In this document: positions 23,992 to 35,021 of the stretch, in pieces
Layout: each line of letters begins with the position of its first letter
Position numbering within the stretch: position 1 is the stretch's first letter
NCBI GenBank assembly: GCA_023614405.1
Contig: CM042684.1
Location: forward strand, 535,912,682 to 535,976,681
Source of the DNA: Avena insularis
Lineage: Eukaryota > Streptophyta > Magnoliopsida > Poales > Poaceae
Length of the DNA stretch: 64,000 nucleotides
Reading direction: 5' to 3'
Notes under the pieces: generated by a model
Told to the model about the DNA's origin: nothing
Databases searched by the model: none
What the model saw: only the letters and a program-made list of their open reading frames with translations
Made by a program: the position numbers and the translations under genes

Positions 23992-24407
23992 ACGTTGTAT
24001 ATATGCTTGAACGTATTTGTCTTGTACTTGATGCTTCAACGTTTACGGAGAATACCACACAATGATGATGTTGTGTATAATAATAGTTGCTTAATTATTC
24101 ATGTACTTGTATGTACCGATGACGATGTGTGTGTATACCGCTCCCGATCGATTCCCCCCTCCCTACCTCCCCGTCCCCGCCGCGTCGCAGAAATACGCCC
24201 AGAACGGAGCAGGGGCAGAACTCTGACGCGGCGGATATTTATGCCGTTTTCCTGCCGATATTTAGAATATTGGAAAGCTCAGCAGGAAACACAAAAGGAG
24301 ACGACCCACCGTCTCAAAACGAGCCAAGGAACTTAACAGTCTCAGGGAAATTACATGCATTCTTTTCAGAAATCAAATGAAGCTTCCTTGGTGATCAAAT
24401 CATCATC
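23992..24407. other. CACTA-1 tail and unassigned flank
   Basis: 3' UTR-like AT-rich sequence to about 24130, then unique-looking GC-rich DNA. No CACTA 3' terminus (CTAGTG end with AACCGGTGTTAAAG repeats) is visible. No gene. Confidence 0.5.
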
Positions 24408-24409
24408 TA

Positions 24410-24566
24410 CTCCCTCCGTTTTAAAATATAAGATGTTTTAGGTTTATAAAGAGAATGTATCTAAACTTGTTTTAGTGTGTAGATTCACTCTATATTTTGC
24501 TAAAAGTAGTCTACATACATTTGCTTCACAAAGCTAAAACATGTTATATTTTGAAATCGGAGGGAG
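24410..24566. mobile_element. Stowaway MITE
   Basis: 157-bp Tc1/Mariner-type miniature element with inverted ends CTCCCTCCGTTTTAAAATAT / ATTTTGAAATCGGAGGGAG, flanked by TA on both sides (24408-24409, 24567-24568). No coding capacity. Confidence 0.93.
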
Positions 24567-24568
24567 TA

Positions 24569-25082
24569 GAATTCAAGATACATGGGGACGAAAAATGACG
24601 ACGCGGACCAGAGAGATGCACACGGTTGACAGGAGAAATGCAGGACCGGCCTGTTGCCCCGTCCCCTGTATCATATGCGACTAAATATGATGGGCACTGC
24701 CTTAAGCGACACCACCAATAATTGTCAACCAACCTCCAACCTCTGTATACTGACTATGATATGATGAACTACACTGACAGAGGTGCCATTCTACAGAAGT
24801 AAGCAAACGAAAATGGCTAGAAAAACAGGCGTGCTACATATATTGAGCACAAGGTTGTAATAATCACCAACACACGGACATTACATAACACTAGTGTTTT
24901 TGGTAGTTCTGCTAGCTTCAACTCTTATATGCAACAAGTGCTCACAGCAGTTTCCATTTGACATCTCTTGAGATAACACAAACTAAGCACACGTCCTTGC
25001 AGTAGATAGAAAAGTAGTGATTCCTCAAAAGAAGTCGGATCATGAGTGAAACATATAATACTAGTAGTCAATAAGGGGTTCA
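24569..25082. other. Intergenic, nothing recognised
   Basis: Mixed-composition DNA downstream of the minus-strand FBD pseudogene, probably including its 3' UTR. No further feature seen. Confidence 0.5.
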
Positions 25083-26301
25083 TCAAAGAAAAGGGTCGAC
25101 GACGGTGATATCAGACGCTTTCATAGGGGGCCATTCCTTATCCACCACACTCGACACCCGCAGAACTTTAGAGGTCCATGCTCGGAACGATGGACACCCG
25201 ATCGAATCCATCAATCATCTCATTCACCTCGTCCGCCGAGAGAACTTTTTCCTTGGGTGGCACAAGCAGCAAAGACTGCAGCGCCTTGGCACCCCTGGCG
25301 ACAAATTTGAGGAATTCAAATTCGTTGCGGTGCCCTCGGAATTTGTGGAAAACCATCTGTGATGTCAGGCATTCAACCGGACTGGCCTCCTGCCAGAACT
25401 TGGCATGATGCTCAGTATCATATGGATTACACATGACAGACTGCAAATTGACACCAGCGAGTAAATAGTTCAGTTAAAATATGGGCATATGCTGCTAATA
25501 AACCGATGCAAGATTGCTAAATTACTGAGTAAATAAATGAACACCTGGATGTGCAACGTGTACGTGCTGGGAAAGCATCTGAGCAAGCTGGCCACCATCT
25601 TGACCTCCTCCAAGTCACGAAAGTTCACATTGAGTGCCAATATCTCGATGCTTGGAACTACGGTGCTTGGACTTGCCATTGCTTCAGGCTGCAAGCAATA
25701 ATAAGAATCATAGTACGAGACATGATACTCAGTTAACTGTTCGGTTTTCGATCATAGAAGAAAAGTAGTGTTGACAGGGAGGTAGATGTATGTACTTTGA
25801 TGATGTTGTCATTTATGTGCAGCTTGTGAATCATTGGATTGATGTAGCCCAGCACCCGCAGGTTGGATGTAGAGGCAATCTTGACTCTCACAGGATATGC
25901 CGCTCCAATATAAGCCGGCGGCCTCGCCAAGAAGAGGCGCTCGAGGAGCGTCGCCTCCACCACGGCAAACTCGTCGAGCAGAGAAACTAGCACGGACCGG
26001 AGGCTTTGGCTGCGGAGATGGAGGCACTGGCTTCAAGGGACAAGCGAGTACAATGTTCTCCAAAACGGGGCTGGCAGCGAGCAAGTGGTCGAGGTCCTGG
26101 TCGGAGATGGCGATGTTTGTCACGGTGAGCAATAGGAACCGGGGAAAGACTACTGGGCTGCGAGCGAGCTGGCCCAGGAGCTGGGATGCAGGGCAGACCC
26201 TGAGCTTCTCCGGTGGGCTTTTGGTAGGCGAAGAAAAGTGTCTCGACGGCCTTGGCGGCGAGGAGACGTGGCCAGTCTGCGAGCTCAGGGGAGAGGGGGA
26301 C
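25083..26301 (-). pseudogene. F-box/LRR/FBD protein gene, 3' part
   Basis: Minus-strand remnant of an F-box/FBD gene, a substrate-receptor family of SCF ubiquitin ligases that is very large in grasses. Pieces in order: ELADWPRLLAAKAVETLFF (near 26275); LRR segment LTVTNIAISDQDLDHLLAAS (about 26125-26060) in a shifted frame; LVSLLDEFAVVEATLLERLF (about 25990-25930); FRDLEEVKMVASLLRCFPST after a probable intron (about 25620-25560); FBD domain with VVFHKFRGH-like VFHKFRGHRNEFEFLKFVA (about 25360-25300); and a last frame reading WPPMKASDITVVDPF to a stop at 25083. At least three frame changes break it. The missing F-box end lies at 28826-29086, beyond an inserted element. Confidence 0.8.
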
Positions 26302-28825
26302 AATGCAATCCCCCCGTAGGAGGCGCCCCTGGCACCATCTCTACTCTCCATTTGTTGGAGATTTGTGCTATGCGTTTTATAAAATAGCCCTTCCATCTTA
26401 CCTCTTAGATATGTTGCAGTTTTCTATCCAACCCCCTAGCGTTGTCGGATATTCTACATTTTTTGTCGCTGATTCTCTCCTCACAATCGATACTGTCGTT
26501 GATTCTCTCCTCACAAAAATGAAACATGTACAATTTATTTTTTCAACAATCTCATTTGATAATTTTTATTCTTGTACTTTTTATTTAACAATATTTAGAC
26601 ACTCTTACTTTGTTTCATCCTAGATTCAGAAGTTTCATACAAGATTCACATGTTTTACAAACTTGTGTCTGCCAAGTACAGAACTTGTACACTAAATATT
26701 TTAAAGATTATAAATACAAATATATATTTATTATTCACTAAATATTCCAGATTCATAAATTTAATCCAAAAAATAATTCTACACACCTTTCTTTTTTTCA
26801 CCTCATTTTTTCTCTTAAAATTTCAGGAATATTCAACAATGTTTTTATGTGCATTTTTTTATTTTAAAAATGAAACATGCATAATTTGTTTTTTCAACAA
26901 TCTCATTTGATAATTTTTATTCTTGTACTTTTTATTTAACAATATTTAGACACTCTTACTTTGTTTCATCTTAGATTCAGAAGTTTCATACAAGATTCAC
27001 ATGTTTTACAAACCTGTTTTCTGTCAAGAGATATTCATATAAATTTTTCATAGAATACATGCATAATTTCTGTCCTTTTTTCACCTCATTTTTTCTCGTA
27101 AAATTTCAGGAATATTCAACAATTTTTCATAGAATACATGCATACCAAGAACGTTTCATACAAGATACACACAAGATTCACGAGATTACTCACAATATCT
27201 AATCTCATTCATATATTTTTTTTCATAGAAAACAACATTTCCCTAAGATTCTTGACCGAAATCATTTTTGCTTTCCCTCTTTTTTGATGTTTCATACATA
27301 GATCTATAGAAGATTCATACCATGATCCACATTTCACGGAATTTTTCTTACATATTATTTTTCACAGAATGTTTTTCATAGATTTTTCATGTAATAATTT
27401 CTCACACAAGATTTGAAATGGGTGGAGATCCATAAACAGATTCACACAAGATCCATAAGGTTTTCACTCTATCAAATCTATATTAGATTTGAAATGGGTT
27501 GATCCATGAAAAAAATCACACAGATTCATCCATGAACAAAATCTTTTGAACAAACTCAAATGATCCATACATCTTTTATTCTGAAAATGAAACATGCATA
27601 CAAGTTTCATACAAATGCAGTTTCATCACAAATTCATCACAATTAATACAAAACAGGCCATGACAAAATCGTCGTCCACAATGGTTACCATCTTCAGAGA
27701 ATCACAAGATTTAATACAAGTCCATACAAGATCGATAAGAGAATCATAAAATTTTCATATATACTTGACAATCTGGAAAGAAAAAATTACATGTTTCATA
27801 GAAAAAACAACAAGATCTAGAAAAAAGTTCAACATGAACTCAAATATGTGTCTCTCAAACAGAATAATCCACTAGACGTTGGTGTATGCTTTTAAAAACA
27901 AAATGCAACAGACTTTATACATGTTTCCTCGAAGAATGATCTGTGTCCGGACGTTGGTGTATGCCAAGGACAAGGAAATAAAAAAGAAATGAACCGTAAA
28001 AAATTCAAGAACAAAATACGGTAGATCTTATACATGTTTCCTCGAGGATTCATAAATAGTTCATATAGTATATTCAACTATGTACTCAATCTCCTCTATT
28101 TTATTCGAGAAGCACATCAGATTATCAAGTGTATAAACATAGATTCAACTCAGATTCATAGCAGTTTTCTATAGGTATCACAAATAATATAATGATTCAT
28201 AACCGTATCAACACAAATTCAACTCTTACCTCAAAAAATTAATCATAGATTCAACGCAAAATGTCAAGAAAAAATAGATCACTAAAAAACTTCAGAGAAA
28301 TAGAAAGAATCACTAACAAACTTGAAGGAACACGAAAGGAAAAATTGGATTGGAGGCGGTCCAGCTCAGATCCGGGCTTCCATGCCCAGATCACATCTTC
28401 CTTCTCGTGGTGCCCCTCTCAATCTTGCTCAGATTGAGGCCTAGATCCGTGACCTCCATGGCCAGATCATGCCTTTCATGGCTGCCTCGTGGAAAGGAAA
28501 AATAGATCAAGCAGGGGAGTGCCATGGAGCGAGAGATCGGGGAAGAACAACATAAGAGCGAGAGGGAGTAGAGGGAGGCGGCGCAAGCTCCTGGAGAAAA
28601 GGGGAGGCAGCGCCCGAATCCTGGTGCTTGATGTGGGAAGGCAGGGTCGGTGTGCTGAAACTGCTGATGGTAAGGATGGCTTGGGGTACGGGTTGATTTC
28701 AATATTTGGAAAGGGTTAAATTGCAAAACTCACTAAGGCTTTGAACGGAAGACTTTTGCATGAATCTCCAACTAATCTGTGGTGGAGATGGTGCCGGGGG
28801 CCCCTCTTACATGTGGGAAATCCAT
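26302..28825. mobile_element. AT-rich TIR element splitting the F-box gene (MULE-like?)
   Basis: The two edges are inverted copies of each other over roughly 65-70 bases. Left edge 26302-26370 and the reverse complement of the right edge 28758-28825 share GGCACCATCTC and TTGGAGATT plus most bases between (roughly three quarters identical by eye). Outside them, similar G-rich strings (CTCAGGGGAGAGGGGG left, CTCGGGGAGAGGGGGG right) look like a target duplication, though longer and less exact than the usual 9 bp. Long diverged TIRs fit a Mutator-like element. The interior is AT-rich and repetitive to about 28300, then GC-rich. No transposase is seen. Confidence 0.55.
26515..27021. repeat. Direct repeats inside the AT-rich element
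   Basis: About 155 bases starting AAAAATGAAACATG at 26515 recur 351 bases later (26866). A CACCTCATTTTTTCTC segment at 26799 recurs at 27082. The motif TTCATACAAGATTCACA recurs further downstream, and an ATACATGTTTCCTCGA segment occurs near 27917 and 28031. Confidence 0.8.
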
Positions 28826-29086
28826 TCTCGGGGAGAGGGGGGCGAGCATGCAGTTCTAGAGGAGGACAACGCGGAAGGGGCCCGGGCGGTTGCCGAGGAC
28901 TCGGGTAATGGTGGCGGCGCGCGTGGTCTCCGGGAGGTCGCCATCGTATAGGACAAGCGGGGTAGAGCGTCAGACGTGGCGCCAGCGGGAGGCGAGGGCG
29001 ACGTCCTTGGCGACGAGGCGGGAGATGATCTTACCAAGGAGGTCGTCTTGGAGGGCGCTGATGAGGTCATCCTCACCATCGCCCAT
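28826..29086 (-). pseudogene. F-box protein gene, 5' part
   Basis: ATG at 29086. Reads MGDGEDDLISALQDDLLGKI, then ISRLVAKDVALASRWRHV, an in-frame TGA at about 28978 where Trp is expected, then RSTPLVLYDGDLPETTRAA and PGPFRVVLL, followed by a TAG. This is the F-box domain and first LRR-linker of an F-box/FBD protein. It continues, by content, into the fragment at 26301-25083 across the inserted element. The two nonsense codons alone would inactivate it. Confidence 0.75.
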
Positions 29087-29925
29087 GGAGGCGAGGTAGC
29101 CGGAGGGTTTCTTCAAGGCATGGGATCAGGGAACCACGCCGACGGCGAGAGGAGGAGGCGGCGGCGACAGAGGGATGGGGAGAAGAGAAGACCACTACCC
29201 AAACGGTCCACGCGTGCCCGAATGGGTTTGCACGGACGCGGAACCTGGGCGGCCCTCCAGCGGTGCGACTCATCCGGATTAATTCGGGCGGACCGATCAA
29301 TTCATGACCTAGATCTGAGTGATAAATGGGTTTGTCTGGACAGACGCGAACATAGCCGGGCACAGATGCTAACGTACATAGGTCTTCTTCTCTTGAACTG
29401 ATCTACTTATTTTTATCCGTTTTAGATCGCGCTGCTGTACGCGGTCCGCTGAACAGACCGGACCACGGAACTAAATCATCCGTAATACGACTAAACGGAT
29501 AGAATTGAAAGTCCGTTTGCGTGTCCGGTGAAGATGCCCTAAATCGCAGCGGTGTACCGAATCAACTTAATAAATCCACTTCGGTGGGCTGTGGCCTGGC
29601 AGCAGGTATTTGTTTGGGCTCTTGGGCTTTCTTCCCTGAAAACCAAAGCTCAGTGAGCCCAAATAGGCTTCGGCCTTCCTCTCACAATGGCCTTGTTTTA
29701 TCACTCGCTCAAGATAGATCGTGTTTGGCCGGTCAGAGCACTTTGTTGTCCGTCCATGAAAATATCCACAAGTCCTTTTGGCTCCCGATTTCCGGTGCGC
29801 ACTGCATATTAAAAAAAGACTTATTTATAAGTTTTGTAAAATTATATAATAACTGATAGTTGTGCTTAGAAATGTATTCTGGGATGGTATTTCTGAGCAC
29901 ATTTTTGAGAAAAACTGTATAATAA
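29087..29925. other. Intergenic, no gene
   Basis: 29130-29540 is a GC-rich stretch with GGACGCGAAC-type strings common in Triticeae intergenic repeats. 29540-29920 is unique-looking. The open frames at 29073-29401 appear compositional. Confidence 0.45.
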
Positions 29926-31018
29926 GAGCAACTCTAACGGTGTCTAAATTTGCGAACAGTAAAATACGAGGCCACTGAAAACAAATTCATAGGTCATAAT
30001 TGCGACGGCGCATAACGGATCCTGTAAAGATGAACTGTACTTTTGAAATTCTGCACTCGTGGCAAAATTCGTCGAAGAACAGACGGAACTTACACACATA
30101 GATTCATTTAGTTACATATATATAGCAGCGATACAAAAGCTACGATTTACACAAAAACTGAATACTAGTGGATGCCGCCGCAACTTAGACCAAAAATAAG
30201 CTCCGGCGAGGGTGGGAGCTGCAGGTTGTGGCGGTGTTGGTGGCCTCGGCGGCCTCAGTCCGTGAGGTCGATCAGGTCCGGCACGCTCCCTAGTGAGACG
30301 CGCCTCGACGAGCACAATCTCGGCCTCGCGAGAATCTCCGTCACCAGGCGCTCCTCGTCGGAGTCATTGGCGAAGTCCACCTCTGTGACCACGCGTGCAC
30401 GCAGAGGGGACGACAAGCTCCGGTCGTCGTCGCTGTCACTGTCGGAGCTAGGAGGGGATGGAGGCGTGGGGCCACGCGACGATCCCTCACCGGCCGCACG
30501 GGCCGCATGAGCTCTCGCGGAGATGAACCCCGACGTCACGTACGCATGGAGCTTTGGCGACAGCGACTCCTTGCGGTTTGTCCAGCGCAGCCCCGCTCGC
30601 TTCTTCGCTCCCTCCGACCGGATGAATGCCGCGCGCTTCGCCTCCGAGGCAAAGCGGCTAGCTCCGCTCGAGCCGCCTCCCCTGCCTCCATACTAGTGCC
30701 CCCACCTACCAGGACCCGCTGCGGCGCGGCATCGAGCGGATGCGACGACGACAAAGTGAGTAATTGCTCAACGGAGCAAGCTATGGCGGCGGCGGTGCTA
30801 GGGTTGGGGCGGTGGCGGAGTGTGGGTTTGGAACAACACTCGCACTACCTACCGGTATATGTACCGACCGAGCCTCGCAGTTCTCAGGCCACAGTAAAAC
30901 CAAGTACGGGCCGGGCCTCTTTTATTGGTCTCATTAGAGCGCCCAAACTGCCATGGACCTGTAAACTCGCAGGAAAACTACAGTTCGGGCCCATTTACAG
31001 GGACCGTTAGAGTTTTTC
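29926..31018. mobile_element. 1.1-kb TIR transposon, PIF/Harbinger-like, TAA duplication
   Basis: Left end GAGCAACTCTAACGGTGTCT (29926) and reverse complement of the right end GAAAAACTCTAACGGTCCCT (ending 31018) form about 20-bp terminal inverted repeats. Both ends are flanked by TAA (29923-29925 and 31019-31021), a 3-bp target duplication of the type used by PIF/Harbinger elements. No transposase is present, so it would be non-autonomous. It carries a minus-strand open frame (30690-30255). Confidence 0.72.
30255..30690 (-). CDS. Unknown protein frame carried by the TIR element
   Basis: One frame is open from just after a TAG at about 30693 to a stop at 30255. It reads RFASEAKRAAFIRSEGAKKR, then LSPKLHAYVTSGFISARAHA, a Pro/Ser/Asp linker (PPSPPSSDSDSDDDRSL), and ends SVPDLIDLTD. 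The only ATG in this frame is at 30539 (94 codons), so either that is the start or an upstream exon is missing. Composition is protein-like and the C-terminus resembles the acidic VDLTD tails of some nuclear proteins, but I assign no function. It may be a captured gene fragment. Confidence 0.4.
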
Positions 31019-31021
31019 TAA

Positions 31022-31282
31022 CCGCGAAAAATGGTCGCTCTAGTTGTACCCGTAGAAGGTGACGGAACTTTACCGTCTGCGTCCAAACCCGGCTCCCGAA
31101 CCCTACTTGTGTGGTTCTCAAAAAAAAGAACCCTACTTGTGTGGTGTGCGAGGCAGAATTAAGCGTGCCATGTACTACCTGAGCCGTTTGCACGCGAGTG
31201 ACATTTCACCTTGCCTCCTTCCCGCTTCTGATTTCCCTCCCATCCAGCTCTGTACCGCCTCCGCTCACCGGTTCCGGCCCGC
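31022..31282. other. Intergenic between TIR element and next coding remnant
   Basis: Contains a 21-base near-tandem repeat (GAACCCTACTTGTGTGGT at about 31098 and 31128). No gene. Confidence 0.4.
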
Positions 31283-31652
31283 ATGGACCCCTGCGAGCTT
31301 GTGCACGCCGCTGCTAAAGCCGTGCCGCCTCATGCAAGTGCGGCCGAAGGTTTTGGATCTGGATCACTGTCCGTTATATCTGTCACCGTCGTTCTTGCAG
31401 CCGCCAAGCCGGGGCAGAGGAAGCGGTTGGGGAATAACGACACCCCGTTGCTGGCGTTCCTGTTTGTCGGCGCCCCTGTGCTCGTTGTTGCGCCGTCGGT
31501 GGACCAGGCATCCTCCGCCAAGGGGCCGAAGCCAAAACCTCGGCAGCGTGCATCCACCCCCGCCAAGGCGATGAAGATGAAGCAGGTCACGCACCGCTCA
31601 AGGCTCACTATTGTCGCCCCTCAGACTACGCCCAACACCACGTAGCCTCCGC
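31283..31652 (+). pseudogene. Unknown coding remnant, left half, split by retrotransposon
   Basis: Starts MDPCELVHAAAKAVPPHASA and runs 120 codons, basic towards the end (KPKPRQRASTPAKAMKMKQV), to a TAG at 31643-31645, seven bases before the LTR. Its frame continues in the right half at 43449. It resembles repeat-associated nuclear-protein-like frames of Triticeae, but I cannot name the family. Confidence 0.55.
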
Positions 31653-32890
31653 TGAAAGAACATTTTATAATCCCTAGTGTTTTGTGTGTTAGATAACAAT
31701 ATCAAGGATTATTTAATGTGTGTTGAAGTGTTGCAGCTATCTATGAGAAAAAGGGGAAAAGGATTCTGCTTTTGGGGGGCGGATAATCCGCCCCCACCAG
31801 GGGCGGATAATCCGCCCCTCCCTCTTCCCAAGTAGGCGCAAGCCCCAGAAGGGGGGCGGAGTTTTGGCCGGATTTTCCGGCCCCGCCGGATAATCCGCCC
31901 CTAGGGGGGCCGGATAGTCCGCCCCCTGCTCATCGCCAAGGCGCAAGCCCCAGAGAGGGGGCGGAGTGTTGGCCGGACTTTCCGGTCTGGCCGGATAATC
32001 CGCCCCTCAGGGGGGGCCGGATTATCCGCCCCCCCAAGATATTCACCAAGTTTCGCAGGTGCCAGCCCTAGAGAGGGGGCGGAGTTTCCCCCGGAGAATC
32101 CGCCCTTGGGGCGGAGTTTTCCCAGGGGGCGGATAATCCGCCCCCAAAGTTGTGCAACGGCCAGATCTGGGGAGGGGGTATTTAAGCCAGCCTTCCCCCT
32201 CCTGCCAGAACTCTTGATTCATTCGAAAAAGACCAGATCAGATCTGAAAGCTTCATCCAAGAGAGCTCCACCTAGATCCACCCAAAGGCCCCATCCCTTG
32301 GGGAAGCGAAGGAGGAGAACTCGATCTTCATCATCAACAATCAAGCGCTTCATCTCCTCTCCATTCATTTGGAGAACCCCCGATCTAGTATTTCTTGCAA
32401 ATACCTAGATCCTTGTTTTTGTTTATATTGATAAACCTTGTTCTTGTGGCAGCTTGTTGTCATCTCGGGAGCCCCCAATTCGGTTGTGGGTGTGTGCCCC
32501 GATAGTGTTGTAAAAGGCACTGGTTCCCGCCTTAAAGGGATCCAATAGTGGAGAAGGTGGATCAGGCCTCTCGTGGCGAGATCCATCGGAGAATAGGGTG
32601 AGGCCTATTGTGGCGTGGTGGTCTTAGAACCGCCCACCACTCCAATGCAGATGTACTTCCCTTAACAAGGAAGGAACTGCGGTAAAACAAATCCCTGTGT
32701 CTCCGCGTGCTCCACTACGATTTCCTCGCTCCTCTTTTTACATGCTTAGTAGTTAGGGTTGCATATAGGGAAATTCTCGTAGTTCCATATCTAGAGAATT
32801 TACTTTGTGTCAAGCCTAAAATTGAAAAAGTATTAAAAATTGGTTAGCACCTATTCACCCCCCCTCTAGGTGCCCATACGATCCATTTCA
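31653..32890 (+). repeat. 5' LTR of the Sirevirus-like element
   Basis: 1238 bp, TGAAAGAACATTTTATAATC to GATCCATTTCA. Near-identical to the 3' LTR, which is 39 bp shorter owing to indels in the palindrome cluster. Contains a TATTTAAG box at 32179-32186 as likely promoter. Confidence 0.93.
31778..32148. repeat. Palindrome cluster in 5' LTR (GGCGGATAATCCGCC type)
   Basis: About ten copies or variants of a palindrome with 7-bp arms and one central base (GGCGGAT-A-ATCCGCC), e.g. at 31778-31792, 31802-31816, about 31885, 31909, 31990, 32018, 32095 and 32130. They lie just upstream of the TATTTAAG box. Confidence 0.9.
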
Positions 32891-32892
32891 AT

Positions 32893-32904
32893 TGGTATCA
32901 GAGC
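32893..32904 (+). other. Primer-binding site (initiator tRNA-Met)
   Basis: TGGTATCAGAGC two bases after the 5' LTR, complementary to the 3' end of plant initiator tRNA-Met, as usual for Copia elements. Confidence 0.92.
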
Positions 32905-32942
32905 CTCGGCTCTTATTTCGGGCTTAACCGCCTAAGAGAAGT

Positions 32943-34985
32943 ATGGGTTCCAAGGTAGATGGGAGTGATGCTTCGGAGGTAGTCACCATGAACGATCTCA
33001 AGATGTTGGAAACAACCTTGGTGAGTTCAATGGAGGCTAAGATGGAAGAGATGCGTCAATTGATAATGCGTCTCTCCACATCCGCAGCATCACCTCCATC
33101 TAACTCTGAGGATACCACTACGCAATCCAAGGAAACGGGTAAAACTGTTTCCAAAGATAACAAAGTGGTTGGTGATGATACTAGCAAGAGCTCCTCCTCG
33201 AAAAAGGATAGCGGTAAGGATGGATACAATGAGGTTTCTCATGTGTATTCCCCTGATCCACCTATCCCTCACCCACATATACATAATAGGGGTGATCCAC
33301 CCAAACTTTCTGCATCTACTTTTACTCAATGGCAATTTTTGATGAAATCTCATGTGTGCAGTTCCTCCATAGAGTTGTGGAAGATCATCGAAAATGGTCT
33401 TCATGTTGGAAACCCCAACAATCTCACAAGAAGAGAAGTGGTCGATAGCCAACTCAACGCTACATCTCTACACATGATACAGCTTGGTGTGGGTGACAAA
33501 GATATGCCACACATTCAGCATCTTAGTACAGCGAAGGAAGCTTGGGATGATCTCACCGAGCTCTTCATCGGAAATGAAAGTATGAAGAGGAATAGATATG
33601 ATGCATTGAGCAACGAAGCTGAAGGATTCTATATGTTGGATGGAGAAGACCATGAAGACATGTATAGGAGGCTTAAGACTATAGCCACAAACTTCAGAAA
33701 TCATGGTGCCACTCATGTTGATGATGCATGGATCAAGCACAAATATGTCAGTGCACTTATGTTGTTTGAGACCATAGATTTTAAAAGTATCCAAGGTAGG
33801 CATAACTATCACCTCATGACATCCAATGAGGTAATGCAAGAAATGGCCGCCTTCAAAGTGGCTGCCAAGAATGCCGAAGATGCTCGTGCTCGAGCTATGG
33901 GGATGCAAAAAGGGGTCAACGTGGCCTTGAAGACTAGTGTGATTGATCATGATGAATATGCCCTAGAAGGTCTGGACTGTCCTGAGGATATAAAAAGGAT
34001 TCGTGGACAATACTTGGCTCTTTATGCTAGAAACTTCTGGAAAGATCCAGCCAAGGCTAAAGCTGAACTTGAACGCAAGAGTGGAGCATATGGAAGAAAA
34101 GAAAATGGTCCCAAGCTGAGAACTTGTTTCAACTGTGGTGACCGGCTGCACTTCGTAGCTGAGTGTCCATATCAAAGTAGGGAGGATAATGGAGGAAGAC
34201 TCATTTTCAAGGACAAATCAAAAGCTCCACGTAAGAAACAGTTTGTAAAAAAGAATGCTCCTTTCAAGAAGCAACCAAAGATTGTTCTAGTGGCTCAAGA
34301 AGAATATTCATCGGGGAGTGAAGATGAGGACGAGGACGATAGCTCTCAAGAGGTGGCTGCTATAGCCACCACATCTACATCAACATCTCTCTTCGACTCT
34401 CCGAACGAAAACATCATCAACAAGAATGCTACTTGCCTCATGGCAAGAAGCTCCGAGGTAACTTCTTCTAACTCTTCTTTTCCTAAGGCTATGATTGACA
34501 TGGATGATCCTACTAGTCTTAAGGTTAAAGAAGAGATTATTGCTTTGGATTATTTATACACTAACTTGCAAGGTGAGCACAAAGTTCGTTTTGAAGCTCT
34601 TATGGATCAGCTGGCCCAAAACGAAGCTCTCCTTGAGGAAAAGGGCAGAATTGAAAGGGAGGATGCAATGGAAATTGCATCCTTAAAAAATGCTCTTGAA
34701 GAGGAGGAAGAGGCTCGGGTCTCTCTTGAAGAGAGGCTTGAGTCTATTGAAGAGTCACATGATGAAATTGTGACTAAACTTGTTAAGGAACGTGACAATG
34801 CTGTCACCAAAGCAAAGAAGTTAAAGAAGGAAAGGATTGGCTTTGGGGCTGCTCATGATAGACTATCCGAGGAATTGGAGAAACTTGACAATGCTCACAA
34901 GGCGTTGAAAAATGAGTTCTCTATTCTCAATGAGTCACATGATCAGCTTCAAAGTCGATTGGCCAAATATGATACTCCTAGCTAG
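32943..34985 (+). CDS. Copia (Sirevirus-like) gag
   Basis: 680-codon open frame starting MGSKVDGSDASEVVTMNDLK. Order: Ser/Thr/Lys-rich linker; UBN2-type capsid region (about residues 120-320, with SLSTAKEAWDDL-like HLSTAKEAWDDLTELFIG); a CCHC zinc knuckle C-x2-C-x4-H-x4-C at about residues 395-408 for RNA binding; an acidic stretch (SGSEDEDEDDSSQE); and a long heptad-rich coiled coil from about residue 540 to the end. A C-terminal coiled coil is characteristic of Sirevirus gag. The TAG at 34983 is probably premature: gag-like sequence (TTNIKGPIEKWVPKTKK-type end) continues in the same phase style at 35022-35414. Confidence 0.9.
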   Translation: MGSKVDGSDASEVVTMNDLKMLETTLVSSMEAKMEEMRQLIMRLSTSAASPPSNSEDTTTQSKETGKTVSKDNKVVGDDTSKSSSSKKDSGKDGYNEVSHVYSPDPPIPHPHIHNRGDPPKLSASTFTQWQFLMKSHVCSSSIELWKIIENGLHVGNPNNLTRREVVDSQLNATSLHMIQLGVGDKDMPHIQHLSTAKEAWDDLTELFIGNESMKRNRYDALSNEAEGFYMLDGEDHEDMYRRLKTIATNFRNHGATHVDDAWIKHKYVSALMLFETIDFKSIQGRHNYHLMTSNEVMQEMAAFKVAAKNAEDARARAMGMQKGVNVALKTSVIDHDEYALEGLDCPEDIKRIRGQYLALYARNFWKDPAKAKAELERKSGAYGRKENGPKLRTCFNCGDRLHFVAECPYQSREDNGGRLIFKDKSKAPRKKQFVKKNAPFKKQPKIVLVAQEEYSSGSEDEDEDDSSQEVAAIATTSTSTSLFDSPNENIINKNATCLMARSSEVTSSNSSFPKAMIDMDDPTSLKVKEEIIALDYLYTNLQGEHKVRFEALMDQLAQNEALLEEKGRIEREDAMEIASLKNALEEEEEARVSLEERLESIEESHDEIVTKLVKERDNAVTKAKKLKKERIGFGAAHDRLSEELEKLDNAHKALKNEFSILNESHDQLQSRLAKYDTPS

Positions 34986-35021
34986 TCCAACTCAACATAT
35001 AGTAATAAGGAAAATGCTAGT

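Larger units (their letters stand above)
5836..24130 (+). mobile_element. CACTA-1 (En/Spm superfamily), nested and decayed
   Basis: Class II transposon starting with CACTAGTGGAAA at 5836. It holds, in order: subterminal repeats and a TATA box; a TNP2-type transposase leader and first codons; a nested Copia element; the rest of the transposase; a small open frame; a 668-bp tandem array; an internal promoter; and a multi-exon gene with Transposase_24-like and Ulp1-like parts. The expected 3' terminus (inverted CACTA end plus subterminal repeats) is not found after the last exon at 23991, so the right boundary is approximate and the 3' end is probably deleted. With no right end, the 3-bp target duplication cannot be tested. 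No gene in it looks functional. Confidence 0.85.

Noticed and set aside
29073..29401. Frames on both strands near the F-box start
   Set aside because: They overlap the minus F-box exon or intergenic GC-rich repeats and have no independent support.
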